DNA from: Eubacterium ventriosum
GTDB lineage: Bacteria; Bacillota; Clostridia; Lachnospirales; Lachnospiraceae
Reading direction: 5' to 3'
Assembly (NCBI RefSeq): GCF_025150745.1
Contig: NZ_CP102282.1
Location: forward strand, 1,437,501-1,501,500
Length of the DNA stretch: 64,000 nt
How positions within the stretch are numbered: the stretch's first letter is position 1; the number at the start of each line of letters is the position of its first letter. The position numbers and the translations under genes are program-made. Below are positions 25,981 to 35,177 of the stretch, in pieces. A model generated the notes under the pieces. That model ran no database searches and was not told the DNA's origin. It saw nothing but the letters and a program-made list of their open reading frames with translations.

Positions 25981-26463
25981 ATGAATTTATTAAAACATTA
26001 TGTTATGATTTTTTTTGTTTCAATGGTTCCCATTGTAGAACTTAGAGGAGCAATACCAATTTCTCAGGGCTTTGGCTTGCCATTGTTACAATCATATATT
26101 ATTTGTGTAATTGGAAACATGCTTCCTGTACCGGTAATATTCTTTTTCGCAAGAAAGGTACTTATTTGGGGAAAGGATAAAAAGTTTATTGGAGGATTCT
26201 TTACATGGTGCCTTGACAAAGGTGAACGTGGAGGCGAGAAGCTTAAAGAAAAGGCAGGCAAAGGCTTATATGTAGCTTTATTATTATTTGTTGGTATTCC
26301 ACTTCCGGGCACAGGCGCATGGACCGGAACATTGGCTGCAAGCTTTTTGGATATGGACTTTAAGAAGAGCGTTATTGCATGTATGTGTGGAGTATTGTTA
26401 GCCGGCGTTATAATGGGCGTTGGAAGCGTGGCAGGCGTTTCATTCTTTAAGGCATTGTTTTAA
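25981..26463 (+). CDS. Small multidrug-export-like membrane protein (COG2426 family)
   Basis: 160 aa with four or so hydrophobic segments. MVPIVELRGAIPISQGFGLP near the N-terminus and FVGIPLPGTGAWTGTLAASF further on are the conserved re-entrant motifs of the Sm_multidrug_ex/DedA-like group. The name derives from early annotation; transport of drugs is not established for most members. It begins a run of three short genes (25981, 26516, 26938). The start follows AGTAGGAGAATTAAAAGA. Confidence 0.83.
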   Translation: MNLLKHYVMIFFVSMVPIVELRGAIPISQGFGLPLLQSYIICVIGNMLPVPVIFFFARKVLIWGKDKKFIGGFFTWCLDKGERGGEKLKEKAGKGLYVALLLFVGIPLPGTGAWTGTLAASFLDMDFKKSVIACMCGVLLAGVIMGVGSVAGVSFFKALF

Positions 26464-26515
26464 AGAATGAAAACAATTATGGAATTTTTATTATAAAAAT
26501 GAAAGAGAACATAGG

Positions 26516-26899
26516 ATGAGTAATACAAAAAACAAGAATTATTATGGATTTAAACAGAATAAACAGGAAAATCCTTATGGACGTTATACACCGGGTACAG
26601 TTGGCAAGATTGCCATTGCAGTAACAGTACCTTCAGCTATAATTGCTTTTGTGTCAGTAATGATTGCACTTTTGACACCTATGATTCAGGCACTTATGGT
26701 TACATTGATAACATTTATTATATCTTTTGTGGGAAGTGTAATTCTTGCAATAGATATAGTAATATTCAATAGAAAACAGAGCAAAAAAAGTGGCACATCA
26801 GACCAGCCTAAGCAGTTAGACATAATGAGAATCGTGCATTTGATAGTTGGCATTGGTGTGGGAATTATTATCGGATATTTAATCTGGGGAAACAAATAA
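26516..26899 (+). CDS. Small membrane protein of unknown function
   Basis: 127 aa. A polar, Asn/Lys/Tyr-rich N-terminus (to about residue 30) is followed by two adjacent membrane segments (about 31-53 and 56-78), a charged loop and a third segment (about 105-123). It has no recognisable catalytic motif. The tail ends YLIWGNK. Position between the COG2426 protein and DUF4250 suggests co-transcription. The ribosome site is weak (AACATAGG). Confidence 0.65.
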   Translation: MSNTKNKNYYGFKQNKQENPYGRYTPGTVGKIAIAVTVPSAIIAFVSVMIALLTPMIQALMVTLITFIISFVGSVILAIDIVIFNRKQSKKSGTSDQPKQLDIMRIVHLIVGIGVGIIIGYLIWGNK

Positions 26900-26937
26900 A
26901 AAAGTTGGATATGGACAATGAAATAAAGGAGACAGAC

Positions 26938-27117
26938 ATGAACAATCTACCAAAAGATCCTGTAATGCTTCTAAGCGTAGTAAATACTAATCTTCGCGAT
27001 TTCTACAGTAACTTAGATGAATTTTGCAAAGCAAAAGACGCAGATAAACAGGAAATAATAGAGAAGTTAAAAATGATTGAGTATACATATGATGAAGAAA
27101 AAAATCAGTTTGTGTAG
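26938..27117 (+). CDS. DUF4250 family protein
   Basis: 59 aa. MNNLPKDPVMLLSVVNTNLR is the characteristic start of DUF4250, followed by a short acidic helical part and the ending EYTYDEEKNQFV. The ATG at 26938 is preferred because AAGGAGACAGAC stands directly in front; a longer frame from 26905 would add 11 residues without a ribosome site. The function is unknown; it is a small, soluble, apparently helical protein common in Clostridia. Confidence 0.82.
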   Translation: MNNLPKDPVMLLSVVNTNLRDFYSNLDEFCKAKDADKQEIIEKLKMIEYTYDEEKNQFV

Positions 27118-27132
27118 AGAATAAATGAATTA

Positions 27133-27179
27133 AAAAATCCTTGCAGATTCAGAAAATGAAACTGCAGGGATTTTTTTGT
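27133..27179. terminator. Bidirectional terminator between DUF4250 gene and gltA
   Basis: AAAAATCCTTGCAG pairs with CTGCAGGGATTTTTTT. T-runs are present on both strands, fitting the convergent genes on either side. Confidence 0.85.
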
Positions 27180-27208
27180 TGCTATTATCAAAATAAAAAA
27201 TATCTAAT

Positions 27209-28591
27209 CTATCTTTTATCAAGTGGCACATAAACTGCCTTTTTTGCAACGTTCTTATATGCAGGACGTATGATTTTGCCGGCGTTGATTAATTCTTCAA
27301 TACGGTGTGCACACCAGCCGGCCATTCTGGCGGAAGCAAACATTGGAGTGTAAAGTCCGTCAGGAAGTCCAAGCATTGAATAAACGAAACCGCTATAGAA
27401 GTCAACGTTTGCCCCAACACTTTTCTGTCTCTTGTGAGCTTTTGAAATCACTTCAGGAGCAAGTCTTTCAACATTCTGGTATAATGCAAATTCATCAAGA
27501 CGATTCTTTTCAGCAGCAAGGTCTTTTGTGAAAGCTTTAAGAAGCTTTGCACGAGGATCGGAAATGGCGTAAACTGCATGACCAATACCATAGATTAAAC
27601 CTGACTGATCGAAAATACGCTTCTCAAGAAGAGCATTTAAATAATTCTTAATTTCGTCATCATCATTCCAGTCATTGATTGTTTCCTTCATATGATCAAA
27701 CATATGCTTAACTTTAATATTAGCACCACCATGTTTAGGTCCTTTTAATGAACAAAGGGCAGCTGCAATAGCCGAATAAGTATCTGTTCCTGAAGATGAA
27801 ACAACATGGTCTGTGAAAGTTGAGTTATTACCACCACCATGTTCAGCATGAAGAACAAGAGCTAAGTCAAGGATTTTGGCTTCAAGTTCTGTATAAGAGC
27901 TGTCAGGACGTAAAAGTCTTAAAATGTTTTCGGCAGTTGACAGGTTAACATCAGGATTAATAATATATAAATTATCACCATGATGATAATGTCTGTGAGC
28001 CTGATATCCGTAAACGGATATAAGTGGAACTCTGGCAATAAGGCTTAAGCTCTGTCTTAAAACATTAGGAATTGAAGTGTCATCAGGATTTTCATCCCAT
28101 GAATAAAGTGAGAGAACACTTCTTGCAAGAAGGTTCATCATATCTCTACTTGTAGCTTTCATAATAATATCACGGACAAAACTTGGTGGAAGAGTTCTAT
28201 ATTCGGCAAGAACTTTGTTGAAATTAGCAAGTCTCTTTTCAGATGGAAGTTCGCCGAAGAGAAGAAGATAAGTAACCTCTTCAAAACCAAAACGATTCTC
28301 TTTTAAGAAACCATGAACAATATCTTCTACATCAATACCTCTATAAAAAAGCTTTCCTTCAACGGGAACAACTTTACCGTCAATAGTTTCATATGAATGA
28401 ACATCACCGATTTCAGTTAAACCGGTAAGAACACCCTTGCCTGTATTTCTATCACGAAGACCACGCTTAACATCAAATTTATCGTAGAGATTTGGATCAA
28501 TACATGAATTATTAATACATCTGTCTGCATATTTATTAATCTGAACTGTAAGTGGATCGTCGAACTGTTCTTCTTTTTCATTTAATAACAT
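27209..28591 (-). CDS. gltA: Citrate synthase
   Basis: 460 aa on the minus strand. Catalytic segments: LALVLHAEHGGGNNSTFT, KGPKHGGANIKV and GIGHAVYAISDPRAKLL, with the histidines and the arginine of si-citrate synthase. It condenses acetyl-CoA and oxaloacetate. The protein is longer than the ~370-aa Bacillus type because of an N-terminal extension of about 60 residues, as in several Clostridia. With gdhA at 60 kb it would supply 2-oxoglutarate and glutamate in an organism that may lack a full TCA cycle (inference). The start has GGGAGG upstream. Confidence 0.92.
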   Translation of the reverse strand: MLLNEKEEQFDDPLTVQINKYADRCINNSCIDPNLYDKFDVKRGLRDRNTGKGVLTGLTEIGDVHSYETIDGKVVPVEGKLFYRGIDVEDIVHGFLKENRFGFEEVTYLLLFGELPSEKRLANFNKVLAEYRTLPPSFVRDIIMKATSRDMMNLLARSVLSLYSWDENPDDTSIPNVLRQSLSLIARVPLISVYGYQAHRHYHHGDNLYIINPDVNLSTAENILRLLRPDSSYTELEAKILDLALVLHAEHGGGNNSTFTDHVVSSSGTDTYSAIAAALCSLKGPKHGGANIKVKHMFDHMKETINDWNDDDEIKNYLNALLEKRIFDQSGLIYGIGHAVYAISDPRAKLLKAFTKDLAAEKNRLDEFALYQNVERLAPEVISKAHKRQKSVGANVDFYSGFVYSMLGLPDGLYTPMFASARMAGWCAHRIEELINAGKIIRPAYKNVAKKAVYVPLDKR

Positions 28592-28618
28592 AAGAAAACC
28601 TCCCTTTTATGAGTGTAA

Positions 28619-28647
28619 AGTCTACCACATAACTTAATTTTCTACAA
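28619..28647 (-). promoter_or_regulatory. gltA promoter
   Basis: On the minus strand: TTGTAG (28647-28642), 17-base spacer, TAGACT (28624-28619), just upstream of the gltA ribosome site. The -10 is preceded by ATGTGG, the same run that precedes the rarA -10. Confidence 0.55.
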
Positions 28648-28892
28648 TAAAACCATATCTAAACATAATAAAATAAAGCAAATAGTATATTTTGTTAAGA
28701 CAAAACATTAAAATATTAGGCAAATAATAATGTGAATGTTTTTTAAAAATTAATGCATAAATATTTGCAATGAGCATATTTGATAGGATGATATAAACAA
28801 TAATCTGTACTATATATCTATGGCAGTAAAGCTACTTAGTGCTAATTATTTAGAATTTAATTTTATCTATTATACAAAATAAATGTGAAATG

Positions 28893-28901
28893 TGGTAGAA
28901 T
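28893..28901 (+). promoter_or_regulatory. Extended -10 promoter candidate for rarA
   Basis: TGGTAGAAT: a TGn-TAGAAT extended -10, without a good -35. The surrounding ATGTGGTAGAAT is nearly identical to the gltA promoter segment in opposite orientation. Confidence 0.4.
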
Positions 28902-28952
28902 AAAAGCCAAATATGTTGTTATAAGACAGTTAATAGAGGTTTAATAGATATA

Positions 28953-30272
28953 ATGGATATTTTTGATTACGCAAGAAGTGTTAACAGTGAGAAGGAATCG
29001 CCGTTAGCAAGCAGATTAAGACCTAAAACTTTAGACCAGGTTGTAGGACAGGAACATATAATAGGAAAAGACAAATTACTATATAGAGCAATAAAAGCAG
29101 ACAAAATTAGTTCAATTATTTTTTACGGTCCTCCGGGAACGGGAAAGACTACATTGGCTAAGGTTATTGCCAATACTACAAGTGCAGATTTTATGCAGTT
29201 AAATGCAACTGTGGCAGGAAAGAAAGATATGGAAGACGTGGTTGCAAAGGCTAAACAGAATATGGCAATGAGTGGTAGGAAGACTATTCTTTTTGTAGAT
29301 GAAATTCATCGCTTTAATAAGGGACAACAGGACTATCTTCTTCCTTTTGTTGAAGACGGAACGGTTATACTTATTGGGGCAACAACAGAGAATCCATATT
29401 TTGAAGTTAACTCAGCTTTAATATCAAGGTCAATTGTTTTTGAATTACATCCTTTAAGTGTGGAAAACATTAAGACACTTATACTAAGGGCAGTAAATGA
29501 CAAAACTGACGGAATGGGAATTTATAACGGAGTAATTGATGATGATGCGGTTATGTTTTTGGCAGAGATTTCAAATGGGGATGCAAGAACAGCGTTAAAT
29601 GCAGTAGAGCTTGGTATTTTGACTACAGATCCGGCACAGGATGGCAAGATACATATTACATTGGAAGTAGCACAGCAATGTGTTCAGAAGAGAGCATTAA
29701 AATATGACAAGTCAGGAGATAATCATTACGATACAATTTCTGCATTTATAAAAAGTATGCGAGGTTCTGATCCTGATGCGGCAGTGTATTATTTATCAAG
29801 AATGCTTTATGCAGGGGAAAGCGTTGACTTTATATCAAGAAGAATTTTGATTTGTGCGGCAGAAGATGTTGGCATGGCAAATCCACAGGCGTTAGTTGTT
29901 GCCAATGCAGCAGCCCAGGCAGTTCATCAGGTTGGTATGCCTGAAGCCCAGATAATATTGTCGGAGGCAGTTATTTATGTGGCTTCATCGCCAAAGAGCA
30001 ACTCAGCCTGCAATGCAATTTTTGCAGCAAATGAAGTGGTAAGAAGTACTGTTACGGCAAAGGTTCCGGCACATTTACAGGATGCACATTATAAAGGCTC
30101 AGCCAAGCTTGGTCACGGAATCGGATACAAGTACGCACACGATTATCCAAATCATTATGTGAAACAACAATATCTTCCTGACGGTTTGGAAGATAGCAGG
30201 TTCTATGAACCGGGAGATTTAGGATACGAAGTAGAAGTTAAGAATTACTTTAAAAAGATAAAGGAAGATTAG
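28953..30272 (+). CDS. rarA: Replication-associated recombination protein A (AAA+ ATPase)
   Basis: 439 aa, the MgsA/WRNIP1 family. Seen: SRLRPKTLDQVVGQEHIIG, Walker A GPPGTGKT (59-66), Walker B FVDEIHRFNKGQQD, sensor ATTENPYFEVN and the C-terminal tetramerisation part with KYAHDYPNHYVKQQYLPDG. It acts at stalled replication forks, linked to SSB and RecA. The length is normal. The upstream ribosome site is poor (ATAGAGG, eight or so bases further up). Confidence 0.94.
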   Translation: MDIFDYARSVNSEKESPLASRLRPKTLDQVVGQEHIIGKDKLLYRAIKADKISSIIFYGPPGTGKTTLAKVIANTTSADFMQLNATVAGKKDMEDVVAKAKQNMAMSGRKTILFVDEIHRFNKGQQDYLLPFVEDGTVILIGATTENPYFEVNSALISRSIVFELHPLSVENIKTLILRAVNDKTDGMGIYNGVIDDDAVMFLAEISNGDARTALNAVELGILTTDPAQDGKIHITLEVAQQCVQKRALKYDKSGDNHYDTISAFIKSMRGSDPDAAVYYLSRMLYAGESVDFISRRILICAAEDVGMANPQALVVANAAAQAVHQVGMPEAQIILSEAVIYVASSPKSNSACNAIFAANEVVRSTVTAKVPAHLQDAHYKGSAKLGHGIGYKYAHDYPNHYVKQQYLPDGLEDSRFYEPGDLGYEVEVKNYFKKIKED

Positions 30273-30298
30273 TATAAAATATCCAAATCCGGATTAAA

Positions 30299-30332
30299 AG
30301 GATTGTGAACTGCTTTGCATTTCCATAATCCT
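30299..30332 (+). repeat. Small hairpin after rarA, similar to the one after clpB
   Basis: AGGATTGTG pairs with CATAATCCT (one G-U) around a loop containing GCTTTGCATTTCC. GGATTG, GCTTTGCA and AATCC occur in the same order as in the hairpin at 25064-25111. It may work as a terminator, but lacks a T-run. Confidence 0.6.
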
Positions 30333-30360
30333 AAGAGAGTTAAAATCAGAGGTGAAATAA

Positions 30361-33300
30361 TTGAAGACTTTAATTGACAAGTTAGCAGCAGGAGTTTCAA
30401 CATATGAAATGCCTGATGCGGAAGTTTTAGAAAACAGAATAGCCGTAGAGCTGGAAACAGGGGATTACAAACGGGGAGAATTAAACATAAAAAGTAAAAA
30501 CAATCTTCCTATAAAAGGAGTTGTATTTTCTACTGATAATCATATAACTTTCGAGAACAATCAGTTTAACGGCATTAACAATGTGATTAGATATAGCGTA
30601 AGCAGTAAGAATCTGGAGCAGGGACAGATCTGCAACGGAACAATAAGCATGGTTACAACTGCAGGAGGTTTTGACATTCCTTTTGCAATAACAATAAAGA
30701 AAAGAGAGCTGGAATCAACAATAGGAATGATTGGGGGTTTTAATGATTTCTTAAGACTTATTAATGAAAGTTATGACGAGGCATTAATATTATTCCTTTC
30801 AAAAGAATTTAAGGAGTTTTTCCTAAAAAACGATAGTTTCGGCTCTACATTGTATGACATGGTGCTTCATAACAGTAACCGTGGAATTGCAATGGAAGAG
30901 TTTCTTGTGGGAATGGGACTAAAAAAGAGAGTTGCCATTAGTACAAAGGAGAATTATAGAGAATATTCCAATATTAAAGAGAACTATGCAGACACGATTA
31001 ATCTTGAAAGAAGTTGTCTTGGATATGCGGAAATAAATGTTACAGTTGAAGGTGATTTCCTTTATAACTGCAAGTCACAGGTTAAGGGCGATGATTTTAA
31101 TGGCAAAGTTGCAGAATATGAATTTTATATTAATGCAGCCAGACTTCACGGAGGAAGTAACCACGGCAGATTAATTTTTGAGACAACTAACGAAACAATT
31201 GTTTACGACATTGTAATAGTAAATGAAAAAGACGAAATTAACGATTACATAGAAGAAAAGAAGAACAACATAGGTCTTATAAAGAACTATCTTGACTTTA
31301 GAACCGGTGTTATTGATGGTAAAAAATGGATTAATGAAATGTCAAAAATGGCACAGGAACGACTGGAAAAGAACGAAGACGACCTTGTTGGTATTTTGGT
31401 TAAGGCTCAGGTGGCAATTGCCGAAAATAATACAGAGGAAGCTACATCATATCTTGACAGGGCATCTAAGCAGATGGCAATAAAGGACAAAAATAATGTA
31501 GAAGAATACTGTTACTATCTGTACTTAAAAACATTACATAAAAACAATCCTAATTATACTAACGAAATAAAGGCAGAAATCAAGAAATACTTTGAAAGTG
31601 GTCATGACACATGGCAGTTATTGTGGCTTCTATTTTACATGGATGAAAGATATGACGAAAATCCGAGCTTAAAATATACAATGATTAAGCGAATGTTTGG
31701 AGAAGGATGTTTCAGTCCGGTTATGTATTTTGAGGCGGCAAATATTTTAATTAATCAGCCTGAACTTTTAAGAATCCTTAACAGTTTTGAAATTCAGGTA
31801 TTAAACTTTGCGGCAAAATACAAAATCGTGACAAAAGACCTTGCCAAGCAGACAGCAGAGCTTATGATTAAGGACAAGGCATATAATGAAGGATACTTTA
31901 ACATACTTGAAAGATTTTATGAGCAGACTAAGGAAGAAGAGGTTCTTACATGTATATGTACAATGATTATTAATGGCAATAAGTTGGACCACAGCTATTC
32001 CAAGTGGCTTACAGAAGGTGTCAGGGAAGAACTTAGAATTACTAATTTGTATGAATATTATATTTATACAATTAATACTTCTAATTATAAGCCATTGGAG
32101 AAGTCAGCATATAAGTATTTTTCTTACGGAACAGATACTTTAATGTATAACAAAGATTATTTTTACGCAAATCTGTTAACTAACATTAGTATGTTAGAGG
32201 ATGAATATTTAAAATTCCGTGACGGCGTGGAAAAATATGCAACAGAACAATTACTTAAAGGCAACAACAATGACCATTTAAGACTGATTTACTCTAAGTT
32301 AATAACAGATGATTTTCTTGTAGGTAATATGCAGCAGGCAATGCCACAGGTTCTTAATACTTACAAGATAACAGTAAAAAATGAAAAAATAAAAACAGTT
32401 GTTGTACGTCATAAAGAAACAGAAAATATTATTACATCAACTGTGAATAACGGAGTGGCTTACGTAAGATTATATACAAAGAATCCTGTTATTTTATTTA
32501 TGGATAACAAGGGCAGATTTATTTGGGAGTCTGACTATCAGATAAAACATTTAAAAATTGAAGCTCCAATTACAAAAAAAGGAAGCAGTAATCTTACTAA
32601 GCTTGTGGAAACAGAAAAGATTCTTGAACATCCTAATATGTACAAAGGTAAGGTTCAGGAATTAAAGGAAACAGTGGAAATTCCTGAATTATCAAAGCAA
32701 TATCGTAATTCACTAAAGGAATTTATTGTGGATTATTATTACAAAGGCTACGATTTGGGAGAAATGGACATTTATATTATGCAGTTTAATCTGGCAGAGT
32801 TATCCAAAGTTTCCCGAAAGAAGATAATGGAGATTTTAATAGAAAGAAATCTTATGGAAATGGTTTATCCACATATTGCCAAGTATGGTTATGAAAGTAT
32901 AAAGGTAAGCTTGCTTGAAAAACTTTGTGTGGAATTGGTTAAAGAGCCTGAGTTTGACAAAAACGAAATTCTTATAGAGATGTGTGCCGAATCTTTCAGA
33001 AATGGTTGCAGGGATGAGAATGTTCTTAAGTTCTTAGGCAAGTATTATGATTCAGGTTCCCTTGAATTATATCAGATGTTTTTGGCGGTTCAGTCAAGAA
33101 ATATTAATGATAATACATTGGCTGAAAAGTTGTTGGTACAGCTTATTTTTGAAGGCAGTGTTGATAAGTCTATTTATGAAATATATGAAGAATACATTAA
33201 GGGACCAACATCTTCAGTTATAAGAAGGGCATTTTACACATATGTTTCTTATAATTATTTTATTAAAAAAGTTCAATGTCCTGAAAGAGTATGGGAAATA

Positions 33301-33897
33301 GTCGAACAGGAATTGGAAAACGGATTTGATGTAACATTAATTACAAAAATCGCTTTTGTGGAAGTAATGTCACAGAAAGATAAGCTTACTGAAAATCAAA
33401 TTAAAATAACAAAGAACTTAATTGATACTTTAGTTAAGAGCAATGTTAATTTTGAATTTTATAAGAAGTTTAATAAATGGTACAAGATTCCGTTTAATCT
33501 TTTAGATAAGACAATTATAGATTTTAGAACTAATCCGAAACATAGAGTTGATATTACTTATGAGATTAAAAATCAGGAAGGAAAAACCGGAAAAGTTACA
33601 GAAGAAATGGGAAGCATTTATCCGGGAATTTTCTCAAAAGAAGTAATAATGTTCTACGGTGAGGAAATAGATTACAGTATAAAGGAGTATTCTAATGAAT
33701 ATCCGGAAGGTAAGGTTGTTGATAACTATTCAGTGAGAATATCAGAGAAGAATGCTTACAACGACGAAAGCCGTTTTGGAATAATTAACAGTATGATGAT
33801 TTGCAAGGCTTTAGGCGAGGATGATGCAGCAAGAGATATGATGCAGACTTACGAACTTTGCAAGGAAGCAGGAAGAAAATTATTTAGATTATTGTAA
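30361..33897 (+). CDS. DUF5717-type giant protein, first gene of an uncharacterised three-gene operon
   Basis: 1178 aa. A TTG start is supported by AGAGGTGA six bases upstream. The N-terminus (about 25-115) is a beta-rich, Ig/MSP-like segment (ENRIAVELETGDYKRGELNI). A second one appears at about 215-300 (GYAEINVTVEGDFLYNCKSQ). From about 330 to 1060 the protein is almost purely helical, with TPR/solenoid-like character (KAQVAIAENNTEEATSYLDR). A beta-rich tail precedes the end. There is no signal peptide or membrane helix. It resembles the Lachnospiraceae DUF5717 family, whose function is not known. The next gene, an Hsp70-like protein, follows after 30 bases. Confidence 0.75.
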   Translation: MKTLIDKLAAGVSTYEMPDAEVLENRIAVELETGDYKRGELNIKSKNNLPIKGVVFSTDNHITFENNQFNGINNVIRYSVSSKNLEQGQICNGTISMVTTAGGFDIPFAITIKKRELESTIGMIGGFNDFLRLINESYDEALILFLSKEFKEFFLKNDSFGSTLYDMVLHNSNRGIAMEEFLVGMGLKKRVAISTKENYREYSNIKENYADTINLERSCLGYAEINVTVEGDFLYNCKSQVKGDDFNGKVAEYEFYINAARLHGGSNHGRLIFETTNETIVYDIVIVNEKDEINDYIEEKKNNIGLIKNYLDFRTGVIDGKKWINEMSKMAQERLEKNEDDLVGILVKAQVAIAENNTEEATSYLDRASKQMAIKDKNNVEEYCYYLYLKTLHKNNPNYTNEIKAEIKKYFESGHDTWQLLWLLFYMDERYDENPSLKYTMIKRMFGEGCFSPVMYFEAANILINQPELLRILNSFEIQVLNFAAKYKIVTKDLAKQTAELMIKDKAYNEGYFNILERFYEQTKEEEVLTCICTMIINGNKLDHSYSKWLTEGVREELRITNLYEYYIYTINTSNYKPLEKSAYKYFSYGTDTLMYNKDYFYANLLTNISMLEDEYLKFRDGVEKYATEQLLKGNNNDHLRLIYSKLITDDFLVGNMQQAMPQVLNTYKITVKNEKIKTVVVRHKETENIITSTVNNGVAYVRLYTKNPVILFMDNKGRFIWESDYQIKHLKIEAPITKKGSSNLTKLVETEKILEHPNMYKGKVQELKETVEIPELSKQYRNSLKEFIVDYYYKGYDLGEMDIYIMQFNLAELSKVSRKKIMEILIERNLMEMVYPHIAKYGYESIKVSLLEKLCVELVKEPEFDKNEILIEMCAESFRNGCRDENVLKFLGKYYDSGSLELYQMFLAVQSRNINDNTLAEKLLVQLIFEGSVDKSIYEIYEEYIKGPTSSVIRRAFYTYVSYNYFIKKVQCPERVWEIVEQELENGFDVTLITKIAFVEVMSQKDKLTENQIKITKNLIDTLVKSNVNFEFYKKFNKWYKIPFNLLDKTIIDFRTNPKHRVDITYEIKNQEGKTGKVTEEMGSIYPGIFSKEVIMFYGEEIDYSIKEYSNEYPEGKVVDNYSVRISEKNAYNDESRFGIINSMMICKALGEDDAARDMMQTYELCKEAGRKLFRLL

Positions 33898-33927
33898 TCA
33901 GGGCAGACAATATAGGAGGATGAAACT

Positions 33928-35163
33928 TTGGGAAAAGGAATAATATTGGGAATCGATTTTTCCATAGACTTTACGCAAATGGCTGTGTTGGATGATGAAA
34001 TTAATCCAAGATCCATTAGTATAGGAACAGAAGATAATTTTTTGATACCGTCTGTTGTATGTTATAACAGCGAATTAAATGAATGGTCAGCAGGTGACGA
34101 GGCTGTTAACAAAAGCAGATTAAATAATAGCACTGAATATAGAAAATTGCCGGAGATTTTAAAGCAGAACTATGGGGAAGATTTAACAAAACAGATTATT
34201 ACAACGTATATGTCATATCTGCTAAAGGTTGCAGTAAATTACAGCAATGGCAAATTAATCAAAAATGTTCTTGTAACTTTAAATGAAGTTACACCGGAAA
34301 TGATTGAATTAATTACAACCTCTTTTACTAATTTAGGTTACAATGCAAATGATATTAAGATAATAAGTCATTCAGAAAGTTTTGTATATTATGTTTTAAA
34401 TCAGGGAAAAGATATTTGGATTAATCAGGTTTACTTCCTTAATTTTGACAGAAATGATTTTTCCTGCAGAAAGCTTAATGTTATAAAAGGCAAGCAGGTT
34501 CATGTGGCAGATGTTACAGTTGAAGACTTAAATGACAGGATGACATATGATTCGGTAAAGAATAACATGGATATGGCAGATGAAATTGTGGCAGATTATA
34601 TGGAAGACCAGCTTAAGAAAAATGTTGTATCAGGTGTGTTTTTGTCAGGTGAAGGTTTTTATGCAGAAGGCTGGGCGAAAACTTTACAGACTATATGCAG
34701 AAACAGAAGAGTTTTTAAGGGAAATAACTTAATTGTAAAAGGTGCAGCTTATGCGGCAAAAGAGTTCTTTTATATGAAAACCCTTAAGGATTACATTATT
34801 TCATGTAAGGGCAGAACAAGAGTAAGAGTTACAATGTCTGTTAAACACAAAGAAAGAGACAGTATGGTAACATTGTCAGATATTGGTGATTATTGGTATC
34901 AGGCAAAATCAAAAACAGAATGTATAATGGAAGAACCTACAGAAGCTGTTTTTGAAATTCATAATATTATGAAACATACAACAGAAGAGTTTAGAATTGA
35001 TTTGACGGAATTTCCAAAAAGACCACCGAAAACAACAAGAATCAGTGTTGATTTTAAATATTTATCAGAAAACAAATTCCAGATTACAATTACGGATTTA
35101 GGTTTTGGAGAGTTCTTTAAATCATCGGGAATGTCAGTTACAAAGGAAATAGAGATTGGCTAA
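33928..35163 (+). CDS. Degenerate Hsp70-like protein (DUF5716 type)
   Basis: 411 aa, TTG start behind TAGGAGGA. The order follows DnaK: GIDFSIDFTQMAVL (8-21, DnaK GIDLGTT), IPSVVCYNSE (40-49), NVLVTLNEVTPEMIELITTS (113-132), YFLNFDRNDFS (169-179, DnaK DLGGGTFD), VFLSGEGF (237-244), KGAAYAA (271-277), then a substrate-binding-like beta domain with FRIDLTEFPKRPPKTTRISV (355-374) and FQITITDLG. The helical lid is missing. Phosphate-binding residues are replaced (GTT to SID; GGGT lost), so ATP hydrolysis is doubtful. It probably works with the adjacent giant protein and TPR protein; this is inferred from the operon. Confidence 0.75.
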   Translation: MGKGIILGIDFSIDFTQMAVLDDEINPRSISIGTEDNFLIPSVVCYNSELNEWSAGDEAVNKSRLNNSTEYRKLPEILKQNYGEDLTKQIITTYMSYLLKVAVNYSNGKLIKNVLVTLNEVTPEMIELITTSFTNLGYNANDIKIISHSESFVYYVLNQGKDIWINQVYFLNFDRNDFSCRKLNVIKGKQVHVADVTVEDLNDRMTYDSVKNNMDMADEIVADYMEDQLKKNVVSGVFLSGEGFYAEGWAKTLQTICRNRRVFKGNNLIVKGAAYAAKEFFYMKTLKDYIISCKGRTRVRVTMSVKHKERDSMVTLSDIGDYWYQAKSKTECIMEEPTEAVFEIHNIMKHTTEEFRIDLTEFPKRPPKTTRISVDFKYLSENKFQITITDLGFGEFFKSSGMSVTKEIEIG

Positions 35164-35177
35164 AGGAGTAAATGAAT

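Larger units (their letters stand above)
28592..28952. other. Divergent intergenic region between gltA and rarA
   Basis: No reading frame is supported. It holds a minus-strand promoter near gltA and an extended -10 near rarA. The middle 200 bases are AT-rich; I see no clear hairpin or repeat in them. Confidence 0.5.
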
